A stretch of DNA of 50,745 bases from Microbacterium schleiferi (GTDB lineage Bacteria; Actinomycetota; Actinomycetes; Actinomycetales; Microbacteriaceae), in the NCBI RefSeq assembly GCF_020781975.1, contig NZ_JAJGNI010000014.1, forward strand, positions 1 to 50,745, given 5' to 3'. Every line of letters starts with the position of its first letter. The stretch's first letter is position 1. The notes beneath the pieces were generated by a model. It was not told the origin of the DNA. It was given only the letters and a program-made list of their open reading frames with translations, and made no database searches. Shown here in pieces: positions 39,308 to 48,917 of the stretch. The position numbers were made by a program, and so were the translations under genes.

Positions 39308-41491
39308 TCAGCGACGGATGACCGCGTCGGGGCTGAGATCCAACCGGCGCAGCAGCTGAGCGTTGAGAGCGACGACGATCGTGGACAGCGACATGAGGAT
39401 CGCGCCCACCGACATCGGCAGCACGAACCCGATCGGGGCGAGGATGCCGGCGGCCAGCGGCACCGAAATGAGGTTGTACCCGGCAGCCCACCACAAGTTC
39501 TGCTTCATCTTCCGGTAGCTCGCGCGGGACAGCTCGATCACCGACAGCACCGAGCGGGGGTCATCGCTCGCGAGGATGACGCCGGCCGACGCGATCGCCA
39601 CGTCCGTGCCGGCACCGATGGCGATACCGACATCCGCCTGCGCGAGAGCGGGCGCGTCATTCACACCGTCGCCGACCATCGCGACCTTCCGGCCCTCATC
39701 CTGCAGCTGCTTCACCTTGGACGCCTTGTCCTCCGGCCGCACACCCGCGAAGAACCGGTCGATGCCAAGTTCAGCGGCCACGGACGCGGCGACGGCCTCG
39801 GCGTCGCCGGTGATCATCACGACCTGCACGTTTCGGGCGTGCAGTGCGTCGATCGCCTGCCGGGACTCGGGACGGATCTCATCGGCCAATCGGAGCGCGC
39901 CGGCGACCTTCCCATCAACGAGGACGTGCAGGATGATCGCACCCTCCTCCCGCCAGGCGTCCGCGATCGGCAGCTCCTGGCCACCGGTCTGCTCGAGCAG
40001 GTACGGTCCGCCCACCTGCACCACCTGGCCGTCGACGGTCGCGCGGACACCGACCGCGGGTGAGGACTCGAAGTCCGTCGACCTGGGCACGGACAGGTCC
40101 TTCTCCCGCGCGGCGGTGACGATGGCACGGGCCAGCGGATGCTCGGAATCAGACTCCGCAGCGGCCGCGAGAGCCATCAGCCGGTCCGCATCCATCCCGT
40201 CGACCGGTTCCACCGCGGTGACGGCGGGAGCGCCCTTGGTGAGAGTGCCGGTCTTGTCGAACAACACCGTGTTCACGGTGCGCATACTCTCCAACGCCAG
40301 ACGGTCCTTGATCAACACCCCGCCCCGGGCAGCGCGCTCGGTGGCGATGGACACCACCAGCGGGATCGCCAGACCCAGGGCGTGCGGGCAGGCGATCACC
40401 AGAACCGTGATAGTGCGAATCACCGCGTCATCGGGGAGCCCGACTACCGTCCACACGACCGCGGTGATGGCCGCGGCGATCAGCGCGAACCAGAACAGCC
40501 ACCCGGCGGCACGGTCGGCGAGACGCTGCGCTTTCGAGGACGAGTTCTGCGCCTCGGTAACCAGGCGTTGGATGCCGGCGAGGGCAGTGTCCTCCCCCAC
40601 CGCGCTGATCTCGACACGGATTCCGGAGTCGGTGGCGACGGTGCCGGCCACGACCGCGTCCCCATCGCTGCGGCGGACCGGCTTGGATTCGCCGGTGATC
40701 ATCGACTCGTCCATGCTCGCCGAACCCTGCACCACCCGACCGTCAGCCGGAACCCGCCCACCAGGGCGGACCACTACAACGTCACCGACCTGCAGATCCG
40801 CGGGCGCGACGGTGACAGTGGTGTCCCCGTCGACCTTCTCCGCCTCGTCGGGGAGGAGCGCGGCGAGGGAGTCCAGTGCCGAGGTGGTCTGCGCGAGCGA
40901 CCGCATCTCGATCCAGTGCCCAAGGAGCATGATGACGATCAGCAGCGCCAGCTCCCACCAGAAGTCCAGCTCGTGATCCAGCAGCCCGAGACTCGCCCCC
41001 CATGACGCGACGAACGCGACGGTGATCGCCAGCCCGATCAGCAGCATCATGCCGGGCTTACGGGCACGCAGTTCGCTGACCGCGCCGGTCAGGAACGGGG
41101 CACCACCCCACACATACATGACGGTGCCGAGAACCGGGGAGATCCACCCCACCAACGCTGCGTCGGGGAGGGAATAGCCGAGCAGCATCGAGAACATGCC
41201 CGAGAACGCCACCACCGGGACGGCGAGGATCAGGTTGATCCAGAACAATCGACGGAACCGTGCGACATGGTCCGCGCCGTGCCCGGCATGCCCACCATGA
41301 GCACCGTGCTGCATCCCCGCGTGCGCGCCGCCGTGTCCCTCATCAGGGCTGTTCTGCGTGGTGTGGTGTGCGTGCGGGTTGTCGACGGTGTCGGATTCGG
41401 CGACGGTCTCGCGCAGCTCCTGCGCAGTGTCATCACCGCCGGCGCCGGTAGCCGTGGGGTGGTGGTGTGCGTGGTGATCGTGCTGGCTCAT
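39308..41491 (-). CDS. copB: Copper-transporting P1B-3 ATPase (CopB)
   Basis: A 727-residue P-type ATPase. The N terminus is extremely histidine-rich (MSQHDHHAHHHP, then HAGMQHGAHGGHAGHGADH), with no HMA domain. Catalytic signatures: [43 protein letters not shown]. The membrane motif is CPH (VIACPHALGLAIPL), the hallmark of CopB-type (P1B-3) pumps, which export Cu(II) or Cu(I). The open frame extends to 41665; the start ATG 41491 follows GGAAGGACGCTCATC. It follows copA by 41 bp. Confidence 0.9.
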   Translation of the reverse strand: MSQHDHHAHHHPTATGAGGDDTAQELRETVAESDTVDNPHAHHTTQNSPDEGHGGAHAGMQHGAHGGHAGHGADHVARFRRLFWINLILAVPVVAFSGMFSMLLGYSLPDAALVGWISPVLGTVMYVWGGAPFLTGAVSELRARKPGMMLLIGLAITVAFVASWGASLGLLDHELDFWWELALLIVIMLLGHWIEMRSLAQTTSALDSLAALLPDEAEKVDGDTTVTVAPADLQVGDVVVVRPGGRVPADGRVVQGSASMDESMITGESKPVRRSDGDAVVAGTVATDSGIRVEISAVGEDTALAGIQRLVTEAQNSSSKAQRLADRAAGWLFWFALIAAAITAVVWTVVGLPDDAVIRTITVLVIACPHALGLAIPLVVSIATERAARGGVLIKDRLALESMRTVNTVLFDKTGTLTKGAPAVTAVEPVDGMDADRLMALAAAAESDSEHPLARAIVTAAREKDLSVPRSTDFESSPAVGVRATVDGQVVQVGGPYLLEQTGGQELPIADAWREEGAIILHVLVDGKVAGALRLADEIRPESRQAIDALHARNVQVVMITGDAEAVAASVAAELGIDRFFAGVRPEDKASKVKQLQDEGRKVAMVGDGVNDAPALAQADVGIAIGAGTDVAIASAGVILASDDPRSVLSVIELSRASYRKMKQNLWWAAGYNLISVPLAAGILAPIGFVLPMSVGAILMSLSTIVVALNAQLLRRLDLSPDAVIRR

Positions 41492-41531
41492 GATGAGCGT
41501 CCTTCCACTGTTCACATCCAGCAGATGCAGG

Positions 41532-43805
41532 TCAGACCCGGGCGGAAACGCGGGCCGGTTCAGGGGTAGCGGTCGTCGAGCTCGCCGGGATGGTGCGGAA
41601 CCCGCGCAGGCGCAGACTGTTCGTGACGACGAACACCGAGGACAAGGCCATCGCGGCCGCGGCAACCAGCGGGTTCAGCAACCCGGCCATCGCGACCGGG
41701 ATCGCGGCGACGTTGTACGCGAACGCCCAAAACAGGTTGCCCTTGATCGTCCCCAGGGTGCGGCGTGCCAACCGGATCGCGTCAGCGACGACCAGCAGGT
41801 CACCCGAGACCACGGTGATATCGCTCGCAGCGATCGCGGCATCCGTTCCCCCGCCCATCGCGAGACCGAGGTCAGCGGCAGCGAGAGCAGCGGCGTCGTT
41901 GACCCCGTCACCGACCATCGCCACCACACGCCCGTCGCCCTGTAGCTGGCGGACCACGTCGAGCTTCCCGGCCGGGGTTACCCCGGCGTGCACCTGGTCG
42001 ATGCCGACCTGTCGAGCGATCTCCCGTGCAGCGCCATCGTTGTCGCCGGTGAGCAGCACCGGTGTCATACCCAACGCCCGGAACCGGGCGACCGCCTCCG
42101 CGCTGGTGGGTTTGACTGTGTCGGCGACCGCGATGATGCCCAGGTGGGTGCCGTCACGACCGATGGCGACGACGGTCGCTCCCGCGGTTTGCAGCTCGTC
42201 GGCGTCGTGCTGCAGCTGCGCGGTGGGGTGAATGCTCCACTGCTCCTGCAGCCAAGACGGACGGCCGGCGACGACGAGAGAGCCTGCGACGATGCCCTGC
42301 ACCCCGAACCCGGCGTGAGAGTCGAACGTCTCCGCCGGCGGGACGGGGACGCTTCCGGCGACGATCGCGCGGGCAACAGGATGCTCCGACCCGAACTCCA
42401 CCGCCGCGGCCGCGGCCAGCAGCTGCTCCCGGGTGACTCCGGGTGCGGGGTGGACGGCTGTGACGGCCATGGTTCCCGTGGTGACGGTGCCGGTCTTGTC
42501 CAGCACGATCGTGTCGACCGTGCGGGTTTGCTCCAGTACCTGCGGTCCCCGGATGAGGATTCCCATCTGAGAGCCGCGACCGGTGCCCACCAACAGAGCG
42601 GTCGGCGTGGCCAGCCCGAGCGCGCACGGGCACGCGATGATGAGCGTCGCGATCGCGGCGGTGAACGCCAGCTCCACAGACCCGCCGACCAGCAGCCAGC
42701 CCGCGAACGCGGCGATAGCCAGCATCATCACGATGGGCACGAAGATCCCGGACACCCGGTCCGCGAGACGCTGCACGCGGGCTTTGCCGGTCTGCGCCTC
42801 CTCCATCAGCCGCCGCATCCGCGACAGTTCGGTGTCCACGCCCACGCGGGTGATCTCCACCGTAAGCCGGCCGCCGACGTTGACCGTCGCACCCACCACA
42901 CGGGAACCCGCACCGACCTCAACCGGGGCCGATTCGCCCGTGAGCATGCTCGCATCAATCGCCGAGGACCCGTCGACGACGAGTCCATCGGAGGGGATCT
43001 TCTCCCCCGGCCGCACCAGAACGGCATCCCCCACCATCAGCTGGCTGACCGGGACTCGCTGTTCCACACCATCGACGAGCTTGACGGCGTCTTTCGCTCC
43101 CAGCTCCAGCAAAGCGCGCAGCGCCTCAGAGGACGACTTGCGGGCGCGGGCCTCGGCGTACCGGCCCGCGAGGATGAACACCGTCACCAACGCGGCGACC
43201 TCGAGGTAGATCTCATGCCCGCCCGCCCGCGGGGTGCCGATGAGAGTAAACGTCATCGTCATCCCGGGCATACCGGCGCCACCAAAGAACAGGGCATACA
43301 GCGACCAGCCGAACGCGGCAATCACCCCGACGCTAATGAGCGTGTCCATCGTGGCGGCACCGTGACGGGCGTTAACCGCCGCAGCACGGTGAAACGGCCA
43401 CGCGCCCCACACCGCCACCGGGGCGGTGAGGGTGAGCGCCAGCCACTGCCAGAACTCGAACTGCAGCGCGGGAATCATCGACAGCACCGCGACCGGCACC
43501 GACAAAGCGGCGCTGATCAGCAGACGCTGCCGCAGCGAAACCAGATCGCGGTCCACCGGCGCACCGGGTTCACCCGCAGCCTCGACGACCGTCGGCGCAG
43601 GAAGCGCCGCTTGGTAGCCGGCGGATTCGACCGCCGCGATCAATGTGGCCGAATCGACGTCCTCACCGCGCACGCGAGCCTTCTCGGTGGCGTAGTTGAC
43701 GGTCGCTTCCACACCCGGCAGCTTGTTGAGCTTCCGCTCGATCCGCGTCGCACACGACGCGCAGGTCATCCCGGCGATGTCGAGCTCGACATCGACCATG
43801 CTCAT
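41532..43805 (-). CDS. copA: Copper-exporting P1B-1 ATPase (CopA)
   Basis: A 757-residue ATPase with one N-terminal HMA domain ([27 protein letters not shown] metal motif). Catalytic signatures: [49 protein letters not shown]. The membrane motif is CPC ([14 protein letters not shown]), the P1B-1 signature for Cu(I) and Ag(I) export. A P-type ATPase with CopZ just before it and CsoR upstream is the usual actinobacterial copper operon. It overlaps the copZ-like gene by four bases. Confidence 0.94.
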   Translation of the reverse strand: MSMVDVELDIAGMTCASCATRIERKLNKLPGVEATVNYATEKARVRGEDVDSATLIAAVESAGYQAALPAPTVVEAAGEPGAPVDRDLVSLRQRLLISAALSVPVAVLSMIPALQFEFWQWLALTLTAPVAVWGAWPFHRAAAVNARHGAATMDTLISVGVIAAFGWSLYALFFGGAGMPGMTMTFTLIGTPRAGGHEIYLEVAALVTVFILAGRYAEARARKSSSEALRALLELGAKDAVKLVDGVEQRVPVSQLMVGDAVLVRPGEKIPSDGLVVDGSSAIDASMLTGESAPVEVGAGSRVVGATVNVGGRLTVEITRVGVDTELSRMRRLMEEAQTGKARVQRLADRVSGIFVPIVMMLAIAAFAGWLLVGGSVELAFTAAIATLIIACPCALGLATPTALLVGTGRGSQMGILIRGPQVLEQTRTVDTIVLDKTGTVTTGTMAVTAVHPAPGVTREQLLAAAAAVEFGSEHPVARAIVAGSVPVPPAETFDSHAGFGVQGIVAGSLVVAGRPSWLQEQWSIHPTAQLQHDADELQTAGATVVAIGRDGTHLGIIAVADTVKPTSAEAVARFRALGMTPVLLTGDNDGAAREIARQVGIDQVHAGVTPAGKLDVVRQLQGDGRVVAMVGDGVNDAAALAAADLGLAMGGGTDAAIAASDITVVSGDLLVVADAIRLARRTLGTIKGNLFWAFAYNVAAIPVAMAGLLNPLVAAAAMALSSVFVVTNSLRLRGFRTIPASSTTATPEPARVSARV

Positions 43806-44134
43806 GACGGGCTGCCGGCCACGGCGTAGCCAGCCTCCTCCACCGCCGCCTCCACGGCAGCAGCAGGGATCGCCGTCGAGCTGCGGATCGTCACCCGCGA
43901 CGCGCCGCCCGCGTTCAGGTCCACCGACACACCCTCGACCCCGTCGATCGCGGACAACTCCTCGGTGACGCTCGACACGCAGTGCGAGCAGGTCATCCCC
44001 GTCACCAGCACGTCAGCCGTCACGGCCGCCGTGGCCGCATCCGCGGTCTCGGGGGTTGATGCGGTCGCGCAGCAGGCGCAACCAGCGCCGGTGTCCTTCA
44101 AGCCCAGGTCGTTGCGGTTCTCGGTGTTCATCAT
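43802..44134 (-). CDS. Heavy-metal-associated domain protein (CopZ-like), with cysteine-rich N terminus
   Basis: A 110-residue protein. The C-terminal half is an HMA domain with the copper site [17 protein letters not shown] and [14 protein letters not shown]. The N-terminal 40 residues carry a second cysteine cluster ([11 protein letters not shown]) and a Thr/Ala-rich linker, which ordinary 70-residue CopZ chaperones lack. It probably carries Cu(I) to CopA, and overlaps copA by four bases. Confidence 0.85.
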   Translation of the reverse strand: MMNTENRNDLGLKDTGAGCACCATASTPETADAATAAVTADVLVTGMTCSHCVSSVTEELSAIDGVEGVSVDLNAGGASRVTIRSSTAIPAAAVEAAVEEAGYAVAGSPS

Positions 44135-44163
44135 CGTCTCCTCGTCGTGAGTGGGCAGGTGGG

Positions 44164-44445
44164 TCAGGAACGGACCAGACGGGCGATCGCCTCGTTGGCT
44201 TCGCGGATCTTCTCGTCCGCAACGGCACCACCCTCGGCGCTGGCTTCGGCAACACAGTGCGAAAGATGGTCACCCAACAAAGACAGCGCGACGGACTCAA
44301 GGGCCTTCGTGGCCGCCGAGACCTGCGTGAGGATGTCGATGCAGTACTTGTCCTCCTCGACCATCCGCGCGATCCCACGAACCTGACCCTCCACGCGACG
44401 CAGCCGCTTCAGAAGGTCATCCTTGCTCGCCGTGTAACCATTCAT
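44164..44445 (-). CDS. csoR: Copper-sensing repressor CsoR
   Basis: A 93-residue CsoR/RcnR-family repressor. The conserved W-X-Y-Z-type Cu(I) site is present: first Cys in EEDKYCIDILTQ, His and Cys in GDHLSHCVAEA, and the N-terminal DDLLKRLRRVEGQVRGIARMV is the family DNA-contact helix. On Cu(I) binding it releases the operator and derepresses copZ-copA-copB. Start ATG 44445 gives MNGYTASKDD; the frame upstream adds four residues. A G-rich box lies 10 bp before the start. Confidence 0.93.
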   Translation of the reverse strand: MNGYTASKDDLLKRLRRVEGQVRGIARMVEEDKYCIDILTQVSAATKALESVALSLLGDHLSHCVAEASAEGGAVADEKIREANEAIARLVRS

Positions 44446-44454
44446 GGCAAGTAC

Positions 44455-44473
44455 CATACCCCCCTACCGTATG
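44455..44473. promoter_or_regulatory. CsoR-type operator
   Basis: On the coding strand CATACGGTAGGGGGGTATG, i.e. CATAC and GTATG arms flanking a central run of six G, immediately upstream of csoR. It agrees with known CsoR boxes (TAC...GGGGG...GTA). Autoregulation is expected. Confidence 0.78.
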
Positions 44474-45031
44474 TAGAGCAAGCGATTCGATTCACGGACT
44501 CACCCAGAAACCTTCAGTGACTTGGGGGACGGAGATCGCCGGGCAAATGCGGTGAAGCGACAGCAGGCAGCACCGCACGGATTGGTCAGTGGCCCTTGGT
44601 GCTGCTTGCCGCCATCAATCTCCGCGGAGGACGAGGATGCGCGACTGACCAAAGTTTGCTCATCGCCGAAATGTCCGAATGGACACACCGTGGACACTTC
44701 ATCTGCGAAATGGACAAGTTCAAGAAAGACCTACACCTATTGTAGGTTCCCGCTCGAGATGGCGGATAACCCCAGGGATTCCACGCTAGTTGGCGGTGGT
44801 CCCGGACTCAGGATTCCACGGGAAATGGCGGATTCCTACACCGCTCTCTGACGCGCCGACCCTGTCTGGTCAGCGGCCTGTCACGGCGGCGAGAGCGCTG
44901 GAGGTCACTGCAGCTGGCCGAGCTCGAGCATCTCACCGTCGAGGAAGAACGTCGGAGGGGAATGCTGAAGCTTCGGTTGACTCTGGGACTGCCAATGACC
45001 CCACCACGAACGGATGCTCGCGGTCTCACTG
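44474..45031. other. 558-bp boundary region with insertion-sequence-like repeats
   Basis: No intact gene. TGGACA occurs at 44680, 44691 and 44711; ATGGCGGAT at 44759 and 44825; GGATTCCACG at 44776 and 44811; CCTATTGTAGG (44737-44747) is a palindrome. Such stacked short repeats are typical of the ends of IS21-family elements, but no transposase is present. A DsbA fragment lies further on (44905-44967). Confidence 0.5.
44905..44967 (-). pseudogene. C-terminal fragment of a DsbA-family gene
   Basis: Twenty codons before a stop read QHSPPTFFLDGEMLELGQLQ. This matches the cis-proline loop and C-terminal strand of the DsbA protein at 35712 (TPTFFVGGEKLELQTL). Upstream, the similarity stops abruptly after about residue 1 of the fragment, and no frame continues it. 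It is the remains of a lost neighbour. Confidence 0.6.
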
Positions 45032-46207
45032 TCACCGTTCCAGCACGACGGCGAGGCCTTGACCCACGCCGATGCAGATCGCCACGACGGCGACGCCGCC
45101 TCCGCGTCGCGCAAGCTCATGCGCGGCATGCCCGAGAATGCGGCCCCCCGAAGCGCCCAGCGGATGGCCGATGGCCAGCGCTCCGCCGTGGATGTTGACC
45201 CGCTCAGGATCAAGTTCAGGCCACCCGGCGACGCATGCGAGCGACTGTGAAGCGAACGCCTCGTTGAGCTCGACCACGTCGACATCGGCCCAGGACCGGC
45301 CGGCGCGTGCGAGCGCCTTGTTCGCCGCCTCGATCGGCGCGATCGGGAACAGATGCGGATCGACGCCATGCGCCCCGCGTCCCGCAATCCGCGCGAGTGG
45401 CTCGCCGGGCAGCGCACCCTCCGCGGCGATCAGAACGGCGGAAGCGCCGTCGTTGATCGGCGAGGAGTTGCCGGCGGTGACGGTGCCTTCGCCGTCGCGC
45501 GCGAACAGCGGAGTAAGCCCGGCGAGCTTGTCCACGGAAGTGTCGTCCCGGATGCCCTCGTCGCGTGCCAGGTCGGCCCCTGGCACGTGCACGATCTCGC
45601 CATCGTAGACCCCGTCAGCCCACGCTTTAGCTGCCAGCCGGTGAGAGCGCACGGCGAACTCGTCCTGGGCATCTCGGGAGATTCCCCACTCTCGGGCGAT
45701 CTTCTCCGCCGATTCTCCATTGGAGATGGTCCACTGCTTCGGCAGCTTCGGGTTGGTCATCCGCCACCCGATGGAGGTGTTCCACAGTGTCTGGTTACCG
45801 ACCGCCGGCCACGGCCTCGGCGACTTCTCCACGATGAACGGCGCCCGGCTCATCGACTCCACTCCGCCGGCGAGCACGAGACCGGCGTCGCCGGTCTCGA
45901 CAGCGCGGGCGGCCTGGATCACCGCTTCCAGCGACGACGAGCAGAGTCGGTTGACGGTCACGCCGGTGACACTGGTGGGGAAGCCTGCCAGCAGCGCCCC
46001 GAAACGGGCGACGTCGCGGTTGTCCTCTCCTGCTTGGTTCGCATCGCCGAAGATCACGTCATCGATGCGCGCGGGGTCGAGGCCCATGCGCGCGACGGTC
46101 GCCTTCATGACGACTGCGGCGAGATCGTCGGGCCGGATGCCGCTGAGCGCGCCACCCGCCCGCCCGAAGGGGGTGCGGACAGCATCGTAGACAAAGCTCG
46201 CGGTCAT
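45032..46207 (-). CDS. Thiolase (acetyl-CoA C-acyltransferase)
   Basis: A 391-residue thiolase. Catalytic residues: nucleophile Cys in TVNRLCSSSLEAVIQAARA, the NEAF motif (VELNEAFASQSLA), His in IGHPLGASGGRILGH and the second Cys in VAICIGVGQGLAVV. It cleaves 3-oxoacyl-CoA (pcaF/FadA-type). Together with the acyl-CoA dehydrogenase and CoA transferase upstream it forms a minus-strand unit; gap 31 bp to the dehydrogenase. Confidence 0.93.
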   Translation of the reverse strand: MTASFVYDAVRTPFGRAGGALSGIRPDDLAAVVMKATVARMGLDPARIDDVIFGDANQAGEDNRDVARFGALLAGFPTSVTGVTVNRLCSSSLEAVIQAARAVETGDAGLVLAGGVESMSRAPFIVEKSPRPWPAVGNQTLWNTSIGWRMTNPKLPKQWTISNGESAEKIAREWGISRDAQDEFAVRSHRLAAKAWADGVYDGEIVHVPGADLARDEGIRDDTSVDKLAGLTPLFARDGEGTVTAGNSSPINDGASAVLIAAEGALPGEPLARIAGRGAHGVDPHLFPIAPIEAANKALARAGRSWADVDVVELNEAFASQSLACVAGWPELDPERVNIHGGALAIGHPLGASGGRILGHAAHELARRGGGVAVVAICIGVGQGLAVVLER

Positions 46208-46237
46208 GGCGGGCTCCCTTCCGTGGTCGGCCGAGGG

Positions 46238-47440
46238 TCAGGCGAACGCCGATATTCCGGTGATCTGGCGGCCGATGATGAGCGACTGGATGAAGTCGGT
46301 CCCCTCATATGTGTGGACGACTTCCATGTCGGTGAGGTGGCGGGCGACGTGGTTCTCCAGAAGGAGTCCGTTGCCGCCGAGGAGGTCGCGGGCATCCCGG
46401 CAGAGTGCACGCGCGTGCTGGCCGGTGAACATCTTCGCGAGCGAGGCCTGTTCGTTCGTCAGTCGCCCTTCATCCTGCAGAGTGGCTGTGCGGAAGCAGA
46501 GCAACTGCATCGCGGTGAGATCGGCGAGCATGTTGGCCAGCTTGTTCTGCACCAGCTGGAAGCTGGCGATGGGCTTGCCGAACTGGACACGTTCCTGGAC
46601 GTAGACCGCCGCTGCCTCGTACGCGGCGAGAGCGTGCCCGAGCGCCTCCCACGCGACGGCGCTGCGGGTGCGGTTGAGGATCGCGGAGACGTCACGGAAT
46701 GAGGTCGACTTCGCCAGCTTGTTCCCGGCAGGGATCCTCAGTCCGGAGATCTCGATGTGCGCCTGCTGGATCGCGCGCTTAGCGATCTTCCCGGTGATCG
46801 CCTCCGCAGAGTACCCCTCGGGATACTGTCCGTCAGCGCCTTTCTCGAGCACGAATGCCTTCACTTTGGCATCCGCTGTGTCGCGGGCCCAGATGATGAC
46901 GAGGTCCGCAACGTGTCCGAGCCCGATCCACCGTTTGGCACCGTCTATGACATACGCGCTCCCGTCGCGGCGGGCAGTGGTCTCCAGGGCGACGGAGTCG
47001 GAGCCGTGATCGGGCTCGGTCAGCGCGAACGCGCCGAGCTTGCGGAGGGCTGCCATTTCGGGCAGCCAGCGCTGCTTCTGCTCGTCGTCGCCGAGCAACG
47101 CGATGCTGCCCATCGCAAGTCCCGAGTGCACGGCATTGAGCGTGTTCACACTCCCGTCTCCACGAGACAGTTCCATCGCGACGAGGCCGGTCTGCAGTCG
47201 GGTCAGTCCCGGACAGCCGTAGCCCTGGATCGCGGTGCCCACGATTCCCAGCTCGCCCAGTGCGGGGAGGATCTGGTAAGGGAAGTCCGCTAACTCCCAG
47301 TACTCGTTGATAACTGGCAGGACCTCGGAATCCACGAATCCGCGCACACGTGTGATGAGATTGCGGTCGTCGTCGCCGAGAAGATCACCGATCTGATAAA
47401 AGTCCGTATCCACCGGATGTGCCGCCTTCGTGATCGTCAT
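46238..47440 (-). CDS. Acyl-CoA dehydrogenase (glutaryl-CoA dehydrogenase-like)
   Basis: A 400-residue FAD acyl-CoA dehydrogenase. Features: N-terminal helix bundle with ELGIVGTAIQGYGCPG, FAD/substrate segment FALTEPDHGSDSVALETTA, mid-section RTRSAVAWEALGHALAAYEAA, and the catalytic glutamate near the C terminus in VVHTYEGTDFIQSLIIGRQITG. That C-terminal block is of the glutaryl-CoA-dehydrogenase type. It lies 4 bp from the CoA-transferase gene, so the two are cotranscribed. Confidence 0.9.
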   Translation of the reverse strand: MTITKAAHPVDTDFYQIGDLLGDDDRNLITRVRGFVDSEVLPVINEYWELADFPYQILPALGELGIVGTAIQGYGCPGLTRLQTGLVAMELSRGDGSVNTLNAVHSGLAMGSIALLGDDEQKQRWLPEMAALRKLGAFALTEPDHGSDSVALETTARRDGSAYVIDGAKRWIGLGHVADLVIIWARDTADAKVKAFVLEKGADGQYPEGYSAEAITGKIAKRAIQQAHIEISGLRIPAGNKLAKSTSFRDVSAILNRTRSAVAWEALGHALAAYEAAAVYVQERVQFGKPIASFQLVQNKLANMLADLTAMQLLCFRTATLQDEGRLTNEQASLAKMFTGQHARALCRDARDLLGGNGLLLENHVARHLTDMEVVHTYEGTDFIQSLIIGRQITGISAFA

Positions 47441-47443
47441 CTC

Positions 47444-48691
47444 TCAGCGTCCCTCTTTCCGAATCGCCGGGACGGTAACCCGATCGCCGACGTGGTCTTC
47501 ATCGTCTTCCGCGACTTGCAGCCACCGTCGGACCGCCTCGCCATCCTGGTCGAGTGCAGGAGGCGCGGCGCGGTAACTCGCGGGGGTGCGGGAGAACGTT
47601 ATGGGGTTGCGAATGGTGGGCACCGCGTGGTCGCCGGTGCCGGCCGCGACGCTGGGCTCCAGGCCGATCTTCGCAGCGAACTCGACGCCTCCACGGACAT
47701 CCAGGACCGGCGCACACGGGACCTGCAACGGGCTGAAGATGTCGAACCACTCCCATGCGGTCTTGGTGACCAGCCGCGCTGTCAGCAGCGGGCGCAGGGC
47801 GTCTCGGTGCGCGCTGCGGTCTGCGTTGGACGCGAAGCGAGTGTCTGCGGCCAGCTGCGGCAGCCCGATGGCGTCGCAGAACGTAGCGAACTGCGCGTCG
47901 TTGCCGATCGCGAGCACCAGTTCCCCGTCATGGGTGCGAAACGGTGCGTAGGGGTAGATACTGGGGTGGTCATTGCCCATCCGGGTCGGAGACTGCCCGC
48001 TCAGCAGAAACCCGCCGGTCTGGTTGACCATGCCCGACAATGCGGAGGACAGCAGGTTCAGTTCGACGTGCTGTCCCTCTCCCGAGCGCTGTCGGTGGTA
48101 AAGGGCGGAGGTGATCGCGATGCACGTGTGCAACCCGGTGATCACATCGAACACCGCGACGCCCGCGCGGAACCCTTCCGTGTTCGGCGCGCCGGTCACG
48201 CTCATCAGTCCAGACAGCGCCTGTGCGAGCAGGTCGTAGCCGGCGAGCCCCGCGCCTCCCGCGGTACCGAAGCCGGTGATCGACGCATAGATCACACTGG
48301 GGTTCTCCCGCTTGACGGACTCGTAGTCCAAGCCGAATCGCCGGAGCCCGCCGGGTTTGAAGTTCTCTGTGACCACATCGGCTCGGGCCGCGAGACGCTG
48401 TGCGAGGACAAGGTCATCGGGGTTGCGGAAGTCCAGCACCACAGACTGCTTGTTCCTGTTAATGGAGAGGAAGTAGGTCGACTCGCCTCGGTACTCCGGT
48501 GGCCGGTAGCTGCGTGTCTCGTCCCCTAGCGGACTCTCCACCTTGATGACCGTCGCCCCGAGGTCCGCGAGCAGCATCGTGCAGTAGGGGCCAGCGAGTA
48601 CCCGGCCGAAATCCGCGACCAGGAGACCCTCGAAAGGACCACCGGCCACGTCCTGCACCGTCCGGCCATCCGGGAGCGAGCTCTTCATCAT
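47444..48691 (-). CDS. CaiB/BaiF-type CoA transferase
   Basis: A 415-residue family III CoA transferase. Typical parts: FEGLLVADFGRVLAGPYCTMLLADLGATVIKVE, GDETRSYRPPEYRGESTYFLSINRNKQS, GYDLLAQALSGLMSVTG and GNDHPSIYPYAPF. It moves CoA between carboxylic acids, usually to activate a substrate. The open frame goes on to 48841, but ATG 48691 is preceded by GAGGTG and begins MMKSSLPDGR, which fits the family. A dyad with an inner CCTGATCAGG lies about 60-80 bp upstream. Confidence 0.9.
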   Translation of the reverse strand: MMKSSLPDGRTVQDVAGGPFEGLLVADFGRVLAGPYCTMLLADLGATVIKVESPLGDETRSYRPPEYRGESTYFLSINRNKQSVVLDFRNPDDLVLAQRLAARADVVTENFKPGGLRRFGLDYESVKRENPSVIYASITGFGTAGGAGLAGYDLLAQALSGLMSVTGAPNTEGFRAGVAVFDVITGLHTCIAITSALYHRQRSGEGQHVELNLLSSALSGMVNQTGGFLLSGQSPTRMGNDHPSIYPYAPFRTHDGELVLAIGNDAQFATFCDAIGLPQLAADTRFASNADRSAHRDALRPLLTARLVTKTAWEWFDIFSPLQVPCAPVLDVRGGVEFAAKIGLEPSVAAGTGDHAVPTIRNPITFSRTPASYRAAPPALDQDGEAVRRWLQVAEDDEDHVGDRVTVPAIRKEGR

Positions 48692-48748
48692 CGGGAACAC
48701 CTCAGTCGTCGTGTTCGTCCAGACTCCCAGCAGCCGTTTATGTCCGTC

Positions 48749-48772
48749 CAATACCTGATCAGGCACGTATTG
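48749..48772. promoter_or_regulatory. Dyad in the CoA transferase/SDR divergent interval
   Basis: CAATAC at 48749-48754 and GTATTG at 48767-48772 form an inverted repeat around the perfect palindrome CCTGATCAGG (48754-48763). The ATAC-N12-GTAT arrangement resembles LysR-type sites; the LysR gene at 49770 is the nearest candidate regulator. Confidence 0.5.
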
Positions 48773-48917
48773 ATGCTCTAATCTCATGAAACGAGGGCTG
48801 TTCCAGAACGGCACACTCGAGGCTCCCCATTTCGACGCCACCCTGGTGGTGTCGAGGCGATGGGGCCGGGAGCGGCCCGCGCCTGGGCGTGATCAGCAAT
48901 GAGGCTAAGGAGAACCC

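Noticed and set aside
41988..43829. 613-residue plus-strand open frame
   Set aside because: Antisense shadow of copA with biased arginine/glutamine composition; no domain recognised.
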